Source: JAQGMO01 sp050954505
GTDB lineage: Bacteria; Pseudomonadota; Gammaproteobacteria; Burkholderiales; Burkholderiaceae_D
Assembly: GCA_050954505.1 (NCBI GenBank)
Contig: JBPBPY010000209.1
Location: 1 to 9,915, forward strand
DNA: 9,915 bases
Reading direction: 5' to 3'
Positions within the stretch are counted from its first letter, which is position 1; each line of letters begins with the position of its first letter. The notes beneath the pieces were generated by a model. It worked only from the letters and a program-made list of their open reading frames with translations. It did no database searches and was not told where the DNA came from. Positions 1-6,007 of this stretch are shown here, in pieces. A program made the position numbers and the translations under genes.

Positions 1-46
1 TCCCGATGATGAGCGCGGCTTGACCGGTCGCTTGCTGGCTGGCTGA
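1..46 (+). CDS. C-terminal end of a FeeM-like N-acyl amino acid synthase (partial)
   Basis: Frame 2 is open from the window edge to a TGA at 44-46 and encodes the last 14 residues, PDDERGLTGRLLAG. This closely matches the C terminus of the complete gene that follows at 377-1183 (PKDEPGITGRLRNQG): proline, the DE pair, glycine and TGRL line up without gaps. I therefore read it as the end of a paralogous acyltransferase lying directly upstream in the same direction. Only the tail is visible, so the domain itself cannot be checked. The assignment rests entirely on this short similarity. Confidence 0.6.
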   Translation, partial: PDDERGLTGRLLAG

Positions 47-376
47 ACATTCCCGAAACGTCTTGCAGATTTTTTACCTCAACATCCTTCAGTAAAAGCG
101 TTCAGCGCCGTTAACCAACAGTGACGTTGATGCCAACGTGGCGTGATGTAGCAAGGGCAACCATTCCAGGTTTCAGTGCTTGGTTGCCAGGGAAACATAA
201 AAAGAACAGTCGATGGAACACCGCACGGCACGCCTTGCAATCCCGGCATGAGAATGTGTCGGATTTGCAACGATGGCTGCCGAATCGTGTTCAGACAGAT
301 ATAATTTCCTCGAGACAACTTTTTATGGCATAATTTCTTGTCCACACATTTGTCCTGGACCGCCTAACCGAGCGAG
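47..376. other. intergenic region with no supported gene
   Basis: These 330 bp separate the two putative tandem acyltransferase genes. There is no convincing hairpin plus T-tract after the upstream stop. Short open frames exist on both strands, but none has a good ribosome binding site or a recognisable product. The A+T-rich end (about 296-345) probably holds the promoter of the gene at 377. Confidence 0.5.
300..334 (+). promoter_or_regulatory. candidate sigma-70-type promoter elements upstream of the acyltransferase gene
   Basis: A consensus TATAAT lies at 300-305, but no good -35 hexamer sits 16-18 bp upstream. A second candidate is an extended -10 (TGG followed by CATAAT) at 326-334, with a poor -35 (TTCCTC) at 306-311. 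Either would give a leader of a few tens of bases before the ATG at 377. No -24/-12 element with correct spacing was found here, so this gene does not look sigma-54 dependent. Confidence 0.35.
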
Positions 377-1183
377 ATGCCCATGCTGAATGCCGAACCA
401 ACGATTGCTGCAGAAGAAGGCCATGCCAACGTGCCGCCGCTGGTCGTGGCCGAGCAAGTCATTGAACAGCAATCGCGCGATGACCATGAATCCGGCGATT
501 TGTTCAACAGTAAAGGCGAGAACGATGGCAAGACCAACCAGTCCGATCTGGAAGCCTTCCGTATCCGTCTTGCCAACTCTGCCGGCTTGCGCGAAAAAGC
601 GGGCCTGCTGATCAAGAAACGCTACGAGTGGCGTGGTTACGACGTCGACTCCCCGATGGTGGAAGAACCGGATGTGATCAATCTCATCGCCATCACGGAC
701 GACAAGGCAGTTGGCACCATGACGCTGCGGCTGGATCGACCCGACCGGCTCTTGCCTGCCGATGAAAACTTTCCCGATGAATTGAAAGTCTTGCGCGAGC
801 AGGGCCGCAGGCTGTCGGAACCGTCGAAGCTGGCCATCGATGAAAACACGCCCAAGCGCGTGTTTGCCGCGCTGATTCACATCATGTACATGTACACGAA
901 AAACATACACGATTTTACCGACTGGGTCATCGAGGTGAATCCGCGCCATGTCATGTTCTACCGCCGCATGCTTGGTTTCAAGCCGCTGGGCAGCGAACGC
1001 ATGTGTACCCGCGTCAATGCCCCGGCGGTTCTGCTGCGCCTGGAGATGTCCTACATGCAGGAGCAGATCCAGCAATTCGGCGGCTTGTATGAAATGCACG
1101 GCAAGAGTTCCACTTTCTATCACTTCATGTTTCCGCCCAAGGATGAGCCGGGTATTACCGGCCGTCTGCGCAATCAAGGTTGA
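377..1183 (+). CDS. FeeM-like N-acyl amino acid synthase (acyltransferase)
   Basis: Cytoplasmic 268-residue protein with a GNAT-like/LuxI-like acyltransferase fold. Known FeeM-type enzymes transfer a long-chain acyl group, usually from acyl-ACP, to an amino acid. The first ~55 residues are polar, poorly conserved-looking and probably disordered. The domain runs from about residue 57 to 240. Key stretches are the strand-turn VGTMTLRLDRPDRLLPADE (112-130), the basic/acidic segment QGRRLSEPSKLAID (142-155), and VNPRHVMFYRRMLGFKPLG (187-205), the signature I rely on most. There is no signal peptide or membrane segment. ATG 377 and in-frame ATG 383 are both possible starts; GCGAG at 372-376 is spaced better for 383. 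The 46-base fragment upstream has the same C-terminal motif, suggesting a tandem pair. Exosortase loci often carry a related acyltransferase, but the exact substrate cannot be read from sequence. Confidence 0.8.
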   Translation: MPMLNAEPTIAAEEGHANVPPLVVAEQVIEQQSRDDHESGDLFNSKGENDGKTNQSDLEAFRIRLANSAGLREKAGLLIKKRYEWRGYDVDSPMVEEPDVINLIAITDDKAVGTMTLRLDRPDRLLPADENFPDELKVLREQGRRLSEPSKLAIDENTPKRVFAALIHIMYMYTKNIHDFTDWVIEVNPRHVMFYRRMLGFKPLGSERMCTRVNAPAVLLRLEMSYMQEQIQQFGGLYEMHGKSSTFYHFMFPPKDEPGITGRLRNQG

Positions 1184-1597
1184 GCAGGCCAGGCTGGAAC
1201 ACTCCTGGCGCAATAGCGCAGCCTTGAAGACCGCACTGTCAAATTTGGCCACCCCGGCACCTTGGCGCTGATGCATAATGGCACAGTGACAGCATGCCCG
1301 AGGGTGGATGCCGCGTTTGCGCAGGTTCCTGGCTTGATGCGTGCCCATTGAGCCTGGACCGTACCCGGGCAGCCCGGACACCTGGCAAGCAGTCATGTCA
1401 ATCGTGCGCGCAGGCCTGTTTCAGGTTCAGTCCTGCCTTGCTCTTGACATGCGCTACATTTGCAGTCGGTTTGCGGTCGGTTTGCGGTCGGTCTGCGGTC
1501 GGTCTGCACCTGGTCCAGGCGAGGTCCGCACACTGAGTGCGCCTGCTCCACGCACGATCCGTACCGTTTTCCAATCAACGCTTTTCAATCATGAAAG
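1184..1597. other. 414-bp intergenic region with short hairpins and an 11-bp tandem repeat
   Basis: No gene is supported here. Just after the acyltransferase stop is a 5-bp stem CCAGG/CCTGG (1189-1193 with 1204-1208) without a T-tract. A GC-rich hairpin CCGGG-CAG-CCCGG lies at 1365-1377, also without T-tract. A TTGACA at 1444-1449 has no matching -10 hexamer. The tandem repeat at 1459-1513 is listed separately. The promoter of the protease gene must be somewhere here but cannot be placed confidently. Confidence 0.5.
1459..1513 (+). repeat. 11-bp direct tandem repeat, four good copies plus one degenerate
   Basis: Units begin at 1459, 1470, 1481, 1492 and 1503: TTTGCAGTCGG, TTTGCGGTCGG twice, TCTGCGGTCGG, then the degenerate TCTGCACCTGG. 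The period is 11 bp, close to one helical turn, so all copies face the same side of the DNA. The array ends about 85 bp before the annotated ATG of the protease gene and lies just after a TTGACA hexamer. It could be an operator array or simply slippage-generated sequence; nothing here decides between these. Confidence 0.85.
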
Positions 1598-2488
1598 ATG
1601 CCTTTGAACGCCTCTTCCTGTGCCCTGCCCCCATGTTACGCCGGCGCTCTGCCTGCTGACCCATCCGGCGTTGCAGGTTTGACCGAGCGCCTGCATGACA
1701 TTTTGCCGGCATGGTGCCGCCAGGCGCTGTCATGGATCAGTGTTGTCTGCCTGGTGCTGCTGCTGGCGCCGGTTGCAGCCAGGTCTGCGGACATGAGCAA
1801 GACCATCAAGGAAATCAAGCCTTCGGTGGTCGGCATCGGCACCTACCAGCGTACCCGCAGTCCACCGATCAGTTTTCGCGGCACCGGATTTGCCGTCGGC
1901 GATGGCATGAGCGTGATCACCGACGCCCATGTGATTCCCGATGTCGTCGATACGGAAAATCGCGAAACCCTGGGCATCATCACCGGCTCGGGCACATCGG
2001 TGACGTTTCGCGCCGCTACCGTGGTGGCGGTCGACCGCGAACATGATCTGGTGCATTTGCGCATGAGCGCCGGTGAACCCTTGCCGGCAATGAAGATTGG
2101 CGATTCCAGCCGTGCGCTGGAAGGCCAGGAAGTGGCATTTACCGGATTTCCGCTTGGTTTCATCCTCGGGCCGTTTCACTCGACCCATCGCGCCATGATT
2201 GCCTCGATTGCGCCGCTGGCGCTGCCGGCACGCAATTCGAACCGGCTCGATGCCAAGGCAATCGCCCAACTCAATGCGCCTTCGCTGATCTTCCAGCTCG
2301 ACGGCACTGCCTATCCGGGCAACAGCGGCAGTCCGGTATACGACCCCGATACCGGCATCGTCCTCGCGGTGGTGAATTCGGTTTTCGTCAAGGGGATCAA
2401 GGAGTCTGCCATCACCAGCCCGAGCGGCATTACCTACGCCATTCCGGGCAACCACATCACCGACTTGCTCAAGCGGGGTTTTCCGTAA
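1598..2488 (+). CDS. exported trypsin-like (S1/HtrA-type) serine protease without PDZ domain
   Basis: The 296-residue product has the catalytic triad of a chymotrypsin-fold protease: His111 in ITDAHVI, Asp150 in REHDLVHLRM and Ser243 in YPGNSGSPVYD. The oxyanion motif is GNSGSP rather than the commoner GNSGGP. The protein ends soon after the protease domain (residues ~75-293), so there is no PDZ domain as in DegP. A hydrophobic stretch at 43-61 ending ARSA|D looks like a signal peptide cleaved near residue 64, so it probably acts in the periplasm or outside. The start is uncertain. ATG 1598 leaves about 40 non-hydrophobic residues before the signal segment, and the only purine-rich stretch (GAAAG, 1593-1597) touches the ATG. 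An in-frame TTG at 1679 is an alternative. An ATG at 1591 in another frame stops after 22 codons. Substrate unknown. Confidence 0.82.
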   Translation: MPLNASSCALPPCYAGALPADPSGVAGLTERLHDILPAWCRQALSWISVVCLVLLLAPVAARSADMSKTIKEIKPSVVGIGTYQRTRSPPISFRGTGFAVGDGMSVITDAHVIPDVVDTENRETLGIITGSGTSVTFRAATVVAVDREHDLVHLRMSAGEPLPAMKIGDSSRALEGQEVAFTGFPLGFILGPFHSTHRAMIASIAPLALPARNSNRLDAKAIAQLNAPSLIFQLDGTAYPGNSGSPVYDPDTGIVLAVVNSVFVKGIKESAITSPSGITYAIPGNHITDLLKRGFP

Positions 2489-2505
2489 GCGTGGGCACGC
2501 TGCAA

Positions 2506-2527
2506 ACCCGCACAGCGAAAAGCGGGT
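2506..2527. terminator. weak hairpin between convergent genes
   Basis: ACCCGC (2506-2511) pairs perfectly with GCGGGT (2522-2527) across a 10-base loop, 17 bp after the protease stop and about 50 bp from the end of the convergent small gene. Neither strand has a T-tract after the stem, so it is not a canonical intrinsic terminator. Its position between converging genes is the main reason to list it. Confidence 0.3.
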
Positions 2528-2578
2528 CCGTGGCTGATGCAAAAGCGTCTGGTCACTGAACGCAAGCGGCCAGCAGGT

Positions 2579-2803
2579 TCAGGAATAACGGCGGCGTTGC
2601 GCCGGGTTTAACAGCACGCGCTGGGCAACGTCAAGATGGATGAAATTGTCTTTCAGGTAAGCCGCCGCATATTTGGTGCCGAATTGCTCTTGCAGCGAGA
2701 TGCCGACTTCAACCACATGCGCACTGAGGAAGTCACGACGCAGGAATCGCTGGGGTGAGGCCGCTTGCGCCTGGGCTTCGTCAATATTGAAAGATGATTC
2801 CAT
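2579..2803 (-). CDS. small uncharacterised cytoplasmic protein (74 aa), probably sigma-54/PrsR regulated
   Basis: I do not recognise a characterised family. Several points argue that it is a real gene. The ATG (2803-2801) is the first codon after an in-frame TAA, with AAGG seven bases upstream as ribosome binding site, and a complete sigma-54 control region lies upstream with no other gene to serve. The N terminus (1-17) is polar and Ala/Gln-rich. Residues ~19-66 look like a compact helical unit with FLRRDFLSAHVVEVG (20-34), EQFGTKYAAAYLKDN (39-53) and LDVAQRVLL (57-65). The tail is basic (QRRRYS). There is no signal peptide, membrane segment, cysteine or PEP-CTERM motif. It converges on the protease gene and follows the decarboxylase gene in the same direction, separated by 248 bp. 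A regulatory or adaptor role is possible, but that is a guess from size alone. Confidence 0.7.
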   Translation of the reverse strand: MESSFNIDEAQAQAASPQRFLRRDFLSAHVVEVGISLQEQFGTKYAAAYLKDNFIHLDVAQRVLLNPAQRRRYS

Positions 2804-2890
2804 TTACGCGCCTTGTTCCTGGGTTGTATCCAGGCCGATGGACGCATCGTTGCTGTTGTGCACCAGCAGATTCCACCGACCATTTCCCGA
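2804..2890 (-). other. short open frame abutting the small gene's start codon
   Basis: On the minus strand, 28 sense codons lie between a TGA (2891-2893) and the TAA (2804-2806) that directly precedes ATG 2803. The reading includes RWNLLVHNSNDASIGLD and looks protein-like, but it has no ATG, only CTG/GTG starts, and no clear ribosome binding site. It lies within the predicted ~133-base leader of the sigma-54 transcript. It may be a chance open frame, a leader peptide coupled by the abutting stop and start, or the remnant of a longer gene. Confidence 0.25.
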
Positions 2891-2939
2891 TCAGAGAGGC
2901 CCGGGGCGGGCACATTCATGATCAAATGATTTCAGAATT

Positions 2940-2983
2940 CATACATAGCAATTTGTATGCCAATTTTTAAAGTCCATACAAAT
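2940..2983. repeat. overlapping inverted repeats across the sigma-54 core promoter
   Basis: CATACA (2940-2945) is inverted as TGTATG at 2954-2959, which is inverted again as CATACA at 2975-2980. The second pair extends to a perfect 9-bp inverted repeat, ATTTGTATG (2951-2959) with CATACAAAT (2975-2983). The half-sites flank and cover the -24/-12 element. They could be operator half-sites for another regulator or form an A+T-rich hairpin. No T-tract follows, so it does not look like a terminator for the upstream operon. Confidence 0.6.
2947..2962 (-). promoter_or_regulatory. sigma-54 (RpoN) -24/-12 promoter
   Basis: On the minus strand the sequence is TGGCATACAAATTGCT, an exact fit to the sigma-54 consensus TGGCAYR-N4-TTGCW, with GG and GC separated by the required 10 bases. 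The upstream flank is A+T rich. Transcription would begin around 2936 and run into the 74-aa gene starting at 2803, the only gene downstream in that direction. The promoter lies in the gap after the decarboxylase gene, so it drives the small gene separately from the eps/prs operon. Confidence 0.75.
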
Positions 2984-2993
2984 CAATCGCTTG
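2981..2993 (+). promoter_or_regulatory. putative IHF binding site
   Basis: AATCAATCGCTTG matches the IHF consensus WATCAA-N4-TTR at every defined position. It lies about 20 bp upstream of the -24 element, between the sigma-54 promoter and the distal repeat. This is where IHF bends DNA so that a bound activator can reach the polymerase. Its last two bases overlap the proximal 12-bp repeat. Confidence 0.5.
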
Positions 2994-3025
2994 TAAAAAT
3001 TCCTATTGCCTCCTGTAAAAATTCC
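2992..3025 (-). promoter_or_regulatory. two direct repeats, candidate PrsR enhancer (UAS) sites
   Basis: TGTAAAAATTCC occurs identically at 2992-3003 and 3014-3025 on the plus strand, 22 bp apart (about two helical turns). The distal copy extends to a palindrome-like CTGT-N11-ACAG (3013-3031). Relative to the sigma-54 start they lie near -55 to -66 and -77 to -88, plausible for an enhancer-binding protein. PrsR, encoded in the same window, is such a protein with a Fis-type DNA-binding end. That PrsR binds these exact repeats is inference. Confidence 0.55.
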
Positions 3026-3051
3026 CGACAGAAATTTACTCAAGGTCAGCG

Positions 3052-4287
3052 CTACAGCAATACTTCCACCGCAGCTGGCCGGCTGAGAAAGCCCACCGGG
3101 CTGGCGGACGCGCCATAGGCGCCGGACTGGAGCACCACCACCAGGTCACCGACCTGTGCCACCGGCAGCGCCATGCGGTCGGCCAGCATGTCCAAAGGCG
3201 TGCATAGCGGCCCGACCACGGAAACAATTTCCCGTTCTTCCGCTGCCAGTCGATTGCCGATCATGACCGGGTAGTTTTTGCGGATGACCTGTCCGAGGTT
3301 GCCGGAGGCTGCCAGGTGATGATTCATGCCGCCATCGGTCACCAGGAACACCTGGCCACGCGAGACCTTGCGGTCGACTACGCGGGTGACATAGACGCCG
3401 GCTTCACCGACCAGGTAGCGGCCCAGTTCGATCACGATCCGGGCCTGCGGAATCACCTGCCGGAATGCCGCCATTGCCTCTGCCAGTGCGGCACTGATCG
3501 GCGCCACGTCGAGCGCAACGTCAACGGGAAAATAAGGAATGCCGAAGCCGCCGCCAATATTGATCAGGCGCGGCGTACAGGGCGCACAGGCTGCCAGCGT
3601 GCATGCCAGCGCCAGCGTGCGCGCCTGCGCCTCGATGATGGCCCCTGCATTCAGGCTTTGCGAACCGCTGAAGATTTGCAAGCCGTGGAAGTCCAGGCCC
3701 AGCTTGCCGATGGCTTCCAGTGCCGCCGGTGCCTGTTCCGAATCAATGCCGAACTGTTTTGCCCCACCGCCCATGCGCATGCCTGAACTCTTCATTTCAA
3801 AGTCCGGATTGACTCGCAACAGCACACGTGCCTGAATGCCCAGATCTGCACCGATGCGCGCAGCATTCTCGGCCTGGCCCAGTGATTCAAGACTGATCAG
3901 CACGCCGGCAGCAATTGCCTGCGACAATTCTGCGTCGGTCTTTGCAGGACCGGCAAAGCTGATCTGCGATGCTGGCATGACGGTATCGAGCGCCACCCGC
4001 AGCTCGCCGCCCGAGGCAACGTCGAGCCCATCGACCAGCCTGGCCATGTGCTGCACCACCGCCGGCATCGGGTTGGCCTTGACGGAATAATGCAGGTCGA
4101 CGTCCGCGGGCAGCAGCGCACGCAGGCTGGCCACGCGCTCGTCGAGCAAACGCCGGTCATAGGCAAAGAATGGCGTCTGGCCAACACGGGCTGCCAGGCG
4201 CGTCAGCGCCATGCCGCCCACCTGCAGGCAGCCGTCCTGCACCGGAAAATTACTGGAACTGGCGTGCTGGACTGGCGGCTTGGTCAT
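3052..4287 (-). CDS. PLP-dependent decarboxylase, exosortase A system-associated
   Basis: 411 residues of the fold-III (alanine racemase-like) decarboxylase group that includes diaminopimelate and ornithine decarboxylases. It closely resembles the subfamily found only beside exosortase A. The N-terminal TIM barrel carries the PLP lysine Lys70 (HYSVKANPMP), His201 (FHGLQIFSGSQ), the phosphate-binding GGGFG (245-249) and Glu287 (ELGRYLVGE). The C-terminal beta domain has Cys362 (VGPLCTPLDML) and Tyr391 (SGAYGASAS), the positions that complete the active site across the dimer. All expected catalytic residues are present. It should act in the cytoplasm on an amino acid or an amino acid carried on a partner; the true substrate is unknown. 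It follows the acyl-CoA ligase by 84 bp and is last in the operon. The only upstream ATG is 4287, with a weak ribosome binding site. Confidence 0.9.
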   Translation of the reverse strand: MTKPPVQHASSSNFPVQDGCLQVGGMALTRLAARVGQTPFFAYDRRLLDERVASLRALLPADVDLHYSVKANPMPAVVQHMARLVDGLDVASGGELRVALDTVMPASQISFAGPAKTDAELSQAIAAGVLISLESLGQAENAARIGADLGIQARVLLRVNPDFEMKSSGMRMGGGAKQFGIDSEQAPAALEAIGKLGLDFHGLQIFSGSQSLNAGAIIEAQARTLALACTLAACAPCTPRLINIGGGFGIPYFPVDVALDVAPISAALAEAMAAFRQVIPQARIVIELGRYLVGEAGVYVTRVVDRKVSRGQVFLVTDGGMNHHLAASGNLGQVIRKNYPVMIGNRLAAEEREIVSVVGPLCTPLDMLADRMALPVAQVGDLVVVLQSGAYGASASPVGFLSRPAAVEVLL

Positions 4288-4371
4288 GATGGCTGGCTTG
4301 AATTCGATGGTGAAAAAATCAATGAAACGCGCAAGGCATGGTCATGCCCGACGCTGCTCGTGCATGCTGCA

Positions 4372-5997
4372 TCACGGACCGGCGCCCGAGGGCAGCGTGA
4401 CCATGCCGGCCTGCAGCTGCTTGCGGTCGATCTTGCCGTTCGGATTGCGTGGCAAGCTGGTGTCGTGGAGGACAAGATGGCTTGGCACCATGTAGGCAGG
4501 CAGCCGACGCCGGCAGGCCGCAAGCAAGCCTGCCAATTGCGCCTGGCTGTCGGCTGCAGGCGCCGGATCCATCACGACGACGCCGGCAATCGCCTGGCCC
4601 AGGGTGGCATGGGGAATGGCAAACACCGCAGCCTCCCGCACCCCGGCACAATCGTGGAGGATTTCCTCGACTTCGGTCGGGCTGACGCGGTAGCCGGAGA
4701 CCTTGATCATTTCATCGTTGCGGCCGACAAAATACAGATAGCCGTCCTTGTCGCGGCGTACCACGTCGCCCGACCAGACCGCCATGTCGGGCAGTACCAA
4801 ACCAGGCGCATGGGAGGCCGGCGGCGCCGGGCGGAAACGCTGCGCGGTCTTCTCCGCATCATTCCAGTAACCCAGCGACACCAGTGCTCCCCTGTGGACC
4901 AGCTCGCCAGGTTCCTCATCCTGGCACAGGCTGCCATCGGCGCGCACCACCAGCACTTCGGCATTTGGAATCGCGCGCCCCATCGACCCTGGCCGCAGGG
5001 CGATTTGCTCCGGTGGCAGATAGGTCGAGCGGAACGCTTCGGTCAATCCATACATCAGAAACAAACGTGCCCTCGGCAGGGCTTGCTGCAAGGCTGCAAC
5101 CGTGACACCCTGCATGGCGCCGCCGGAGTTGGTCAGATAGCGCAAACTGCAGTCGGCAGGCCAGGCCTGCTGCGCCAGCTGGATCCACAGCGGCGGCACG
5201 GCAGCCAGGCCGGTGATCTGCTCGCTGGCCACTGCGTTGACGATATCGCGCGCAAACAGATGGTTGATCAGCACCACGCAGGCGCCGGACTCGAAAGCAG
5301 TGGTCAGCTGGCTCAAGCCGTAATCGAAACTCAGCGGCAGGACTGCCAGCAAACGGTCGGTTGCATGGTTTTCGAGGTAGCTGGCCACACTGCGTGCGCC
5401 GGCGACCAGATTGCGATGCGACAGCATCACCCCCTTGGGCCGGCCAGTGCTGCCAGAGGTGTACAGGACTGCCGCGACATCGGCATCGATGGTGACCAAT
5501 GCCGGCCGCGCCTGGCCTTCGAACGAGGCCGCCAGGGTTTCCCAGCGCAGCACGCGCAGCTTGATCGTGGGCGGTAGTGGCGACAGCGCCGCGCTGCCAA
5601 CCACCAGCACCTGCTCCAGCCCGGTGCACTGTTCCAGCACCGGCAACAGGCTTGCCAGGCGCTCGGCTGATGTCACCAGCAGGCGCACCGTGCAATCGGC
5701 CAGGATATGGGCGACCTGGGCATCCTTGAGCAGCGGATTGACCGGCACAAACACGGCGCCGGCCGCTGCAGCGCCAAACAGCGCAACCACGGTTTCAATG
5801 CGTTTTTCCAGATACACCGCTACCCGGTCCCCGCGCTGCAGGCCCAGCCCTGCAGGCGCGTGCATGGCTGCTGCCAGGCCACTGACCTGCCGAGCCAGTG
5901 CTGCATAGTCGAGCCGCGTTTGCTGGTACACCAGTGCCGGCGCCAGCGGCGCCTGCACTGCCGAGCGGAACAGGGCATCGACAACGAGTTCGCTCAT
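4372..5997 (-). CDS. acyl-CoA ligase (AMP-forming), exosortase A system-associated
   Basis: 541-residue member of the adenylate-forming ANL superfamily. It activates a carboxylate with ATP to an acyl-AMP and then to a thioester. The core motifs are intact: the P-loop-like YTSGSTGRPKG (179-189), YGLTE (316-320), SGD (409-411), GRNDEMIKVSGYRVSPTEVE (425-444) and the C-terminal catalytic Lys522 in PRNPNGKIDRK. There is no carrier-protein domain, so a separate acyl carrier protein or CoA is the acceptor. The ATG lies 10 bp after the prsR stop, and the AGG of its ribosome binding site overlaps that stop codon, so the two are probably translationally coupled. With the following decarboxylase it forms the gene pair characteristic of exosortase A/EPS loci. 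The acid it activates is not known. Confidence 0.9.
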   Translation of the reverse strand: MSELVVDALFRSAVQAPLAPALVYQQTRLDYAALARQVSGLAAAMHAPAGLGLQRGDRVAVYLEKRIETVVALFGAAAAGAVFVPVNPLLKDAQVAHILADCTVRLLVTSAERLASLLPVLEQCTGLEQVLVVGSAALSPLPPTIKLRVLRWETLAASFEGQARPALVTIDADVAAVLYTSGSTGRPKGVMLSHRNLVAGARSVASYLENHATDRLLAVLPLSFDYGLSQLTTAFESGACVVLINHLFARDIVNAVASEQITGLAAVPPLWIQLAQQAWPADCSLRYLTNSGGAMQGVTVAALQQALPRARLFLMYGLTEAFRSTYLPPEQIALRPGSMGRAIPNAEVLVVRADGSLCQDEEPGELVHRGALVSLGYWNDAEKTAQRFRPAPPASHAPGLVLPDMAVWSGDVVRRDKDGYLYFVGRNDEMIKVSGYRVSPTEVEEILHDCAGVREAAVFAIPHATLGQAIAGVVVMDPAPAADSQAQLAGLLAACRRRLPAYMVPSHLVLHDTSLPRNPNGKIDRKQLQAGMVTLPSGAGP

Positions 5998-6007
5998 CGC
6001 GGCGGAC

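Noticed and set aside
121..333. 70-codon open frame with GTG start between the two acyltransferase genes
   Set aside because: No ribosome binding site, no recognisable product, and it overlaps the likely promoter of the next gene.
1279..1294. Sigma-54-like TGGCACA-N4-CAGCA on the plus strand
   Set aside because: GG and GC are correctly spaced and the -24 half is good, but the -12 half lacks the TT, and the site is about 300 bp from the protease ATG with no IHF or enhancer repeats nearby.
323..1396. 357-codon open frame on the minus strand
   Set aside because: Antisense to the FeeM-like acyltransferase gene, whose own product has recognisable family motifs; the minus-strand reading does not.
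1444..1449. Perfect -35 hexamer TTGACA before the 11-bp repeats
   Set aside because: No -10-like hexamer at 16-18 bp; the corresponding positions fall in the GC-rich repeats. Kept only as context for the repeat.
1459..1513. Possible CRISPR-like repeat
   Set aside because: Units are directly adjacent and only 11 bp long, with no spacers and no cas genes in the window.
4048..5577. 509-codon open frame on the plus strand
   Set aside because: Antisense to the acyl-CoA ligase and the start of the decarboxylase; it is a compositional shadow without motifs.
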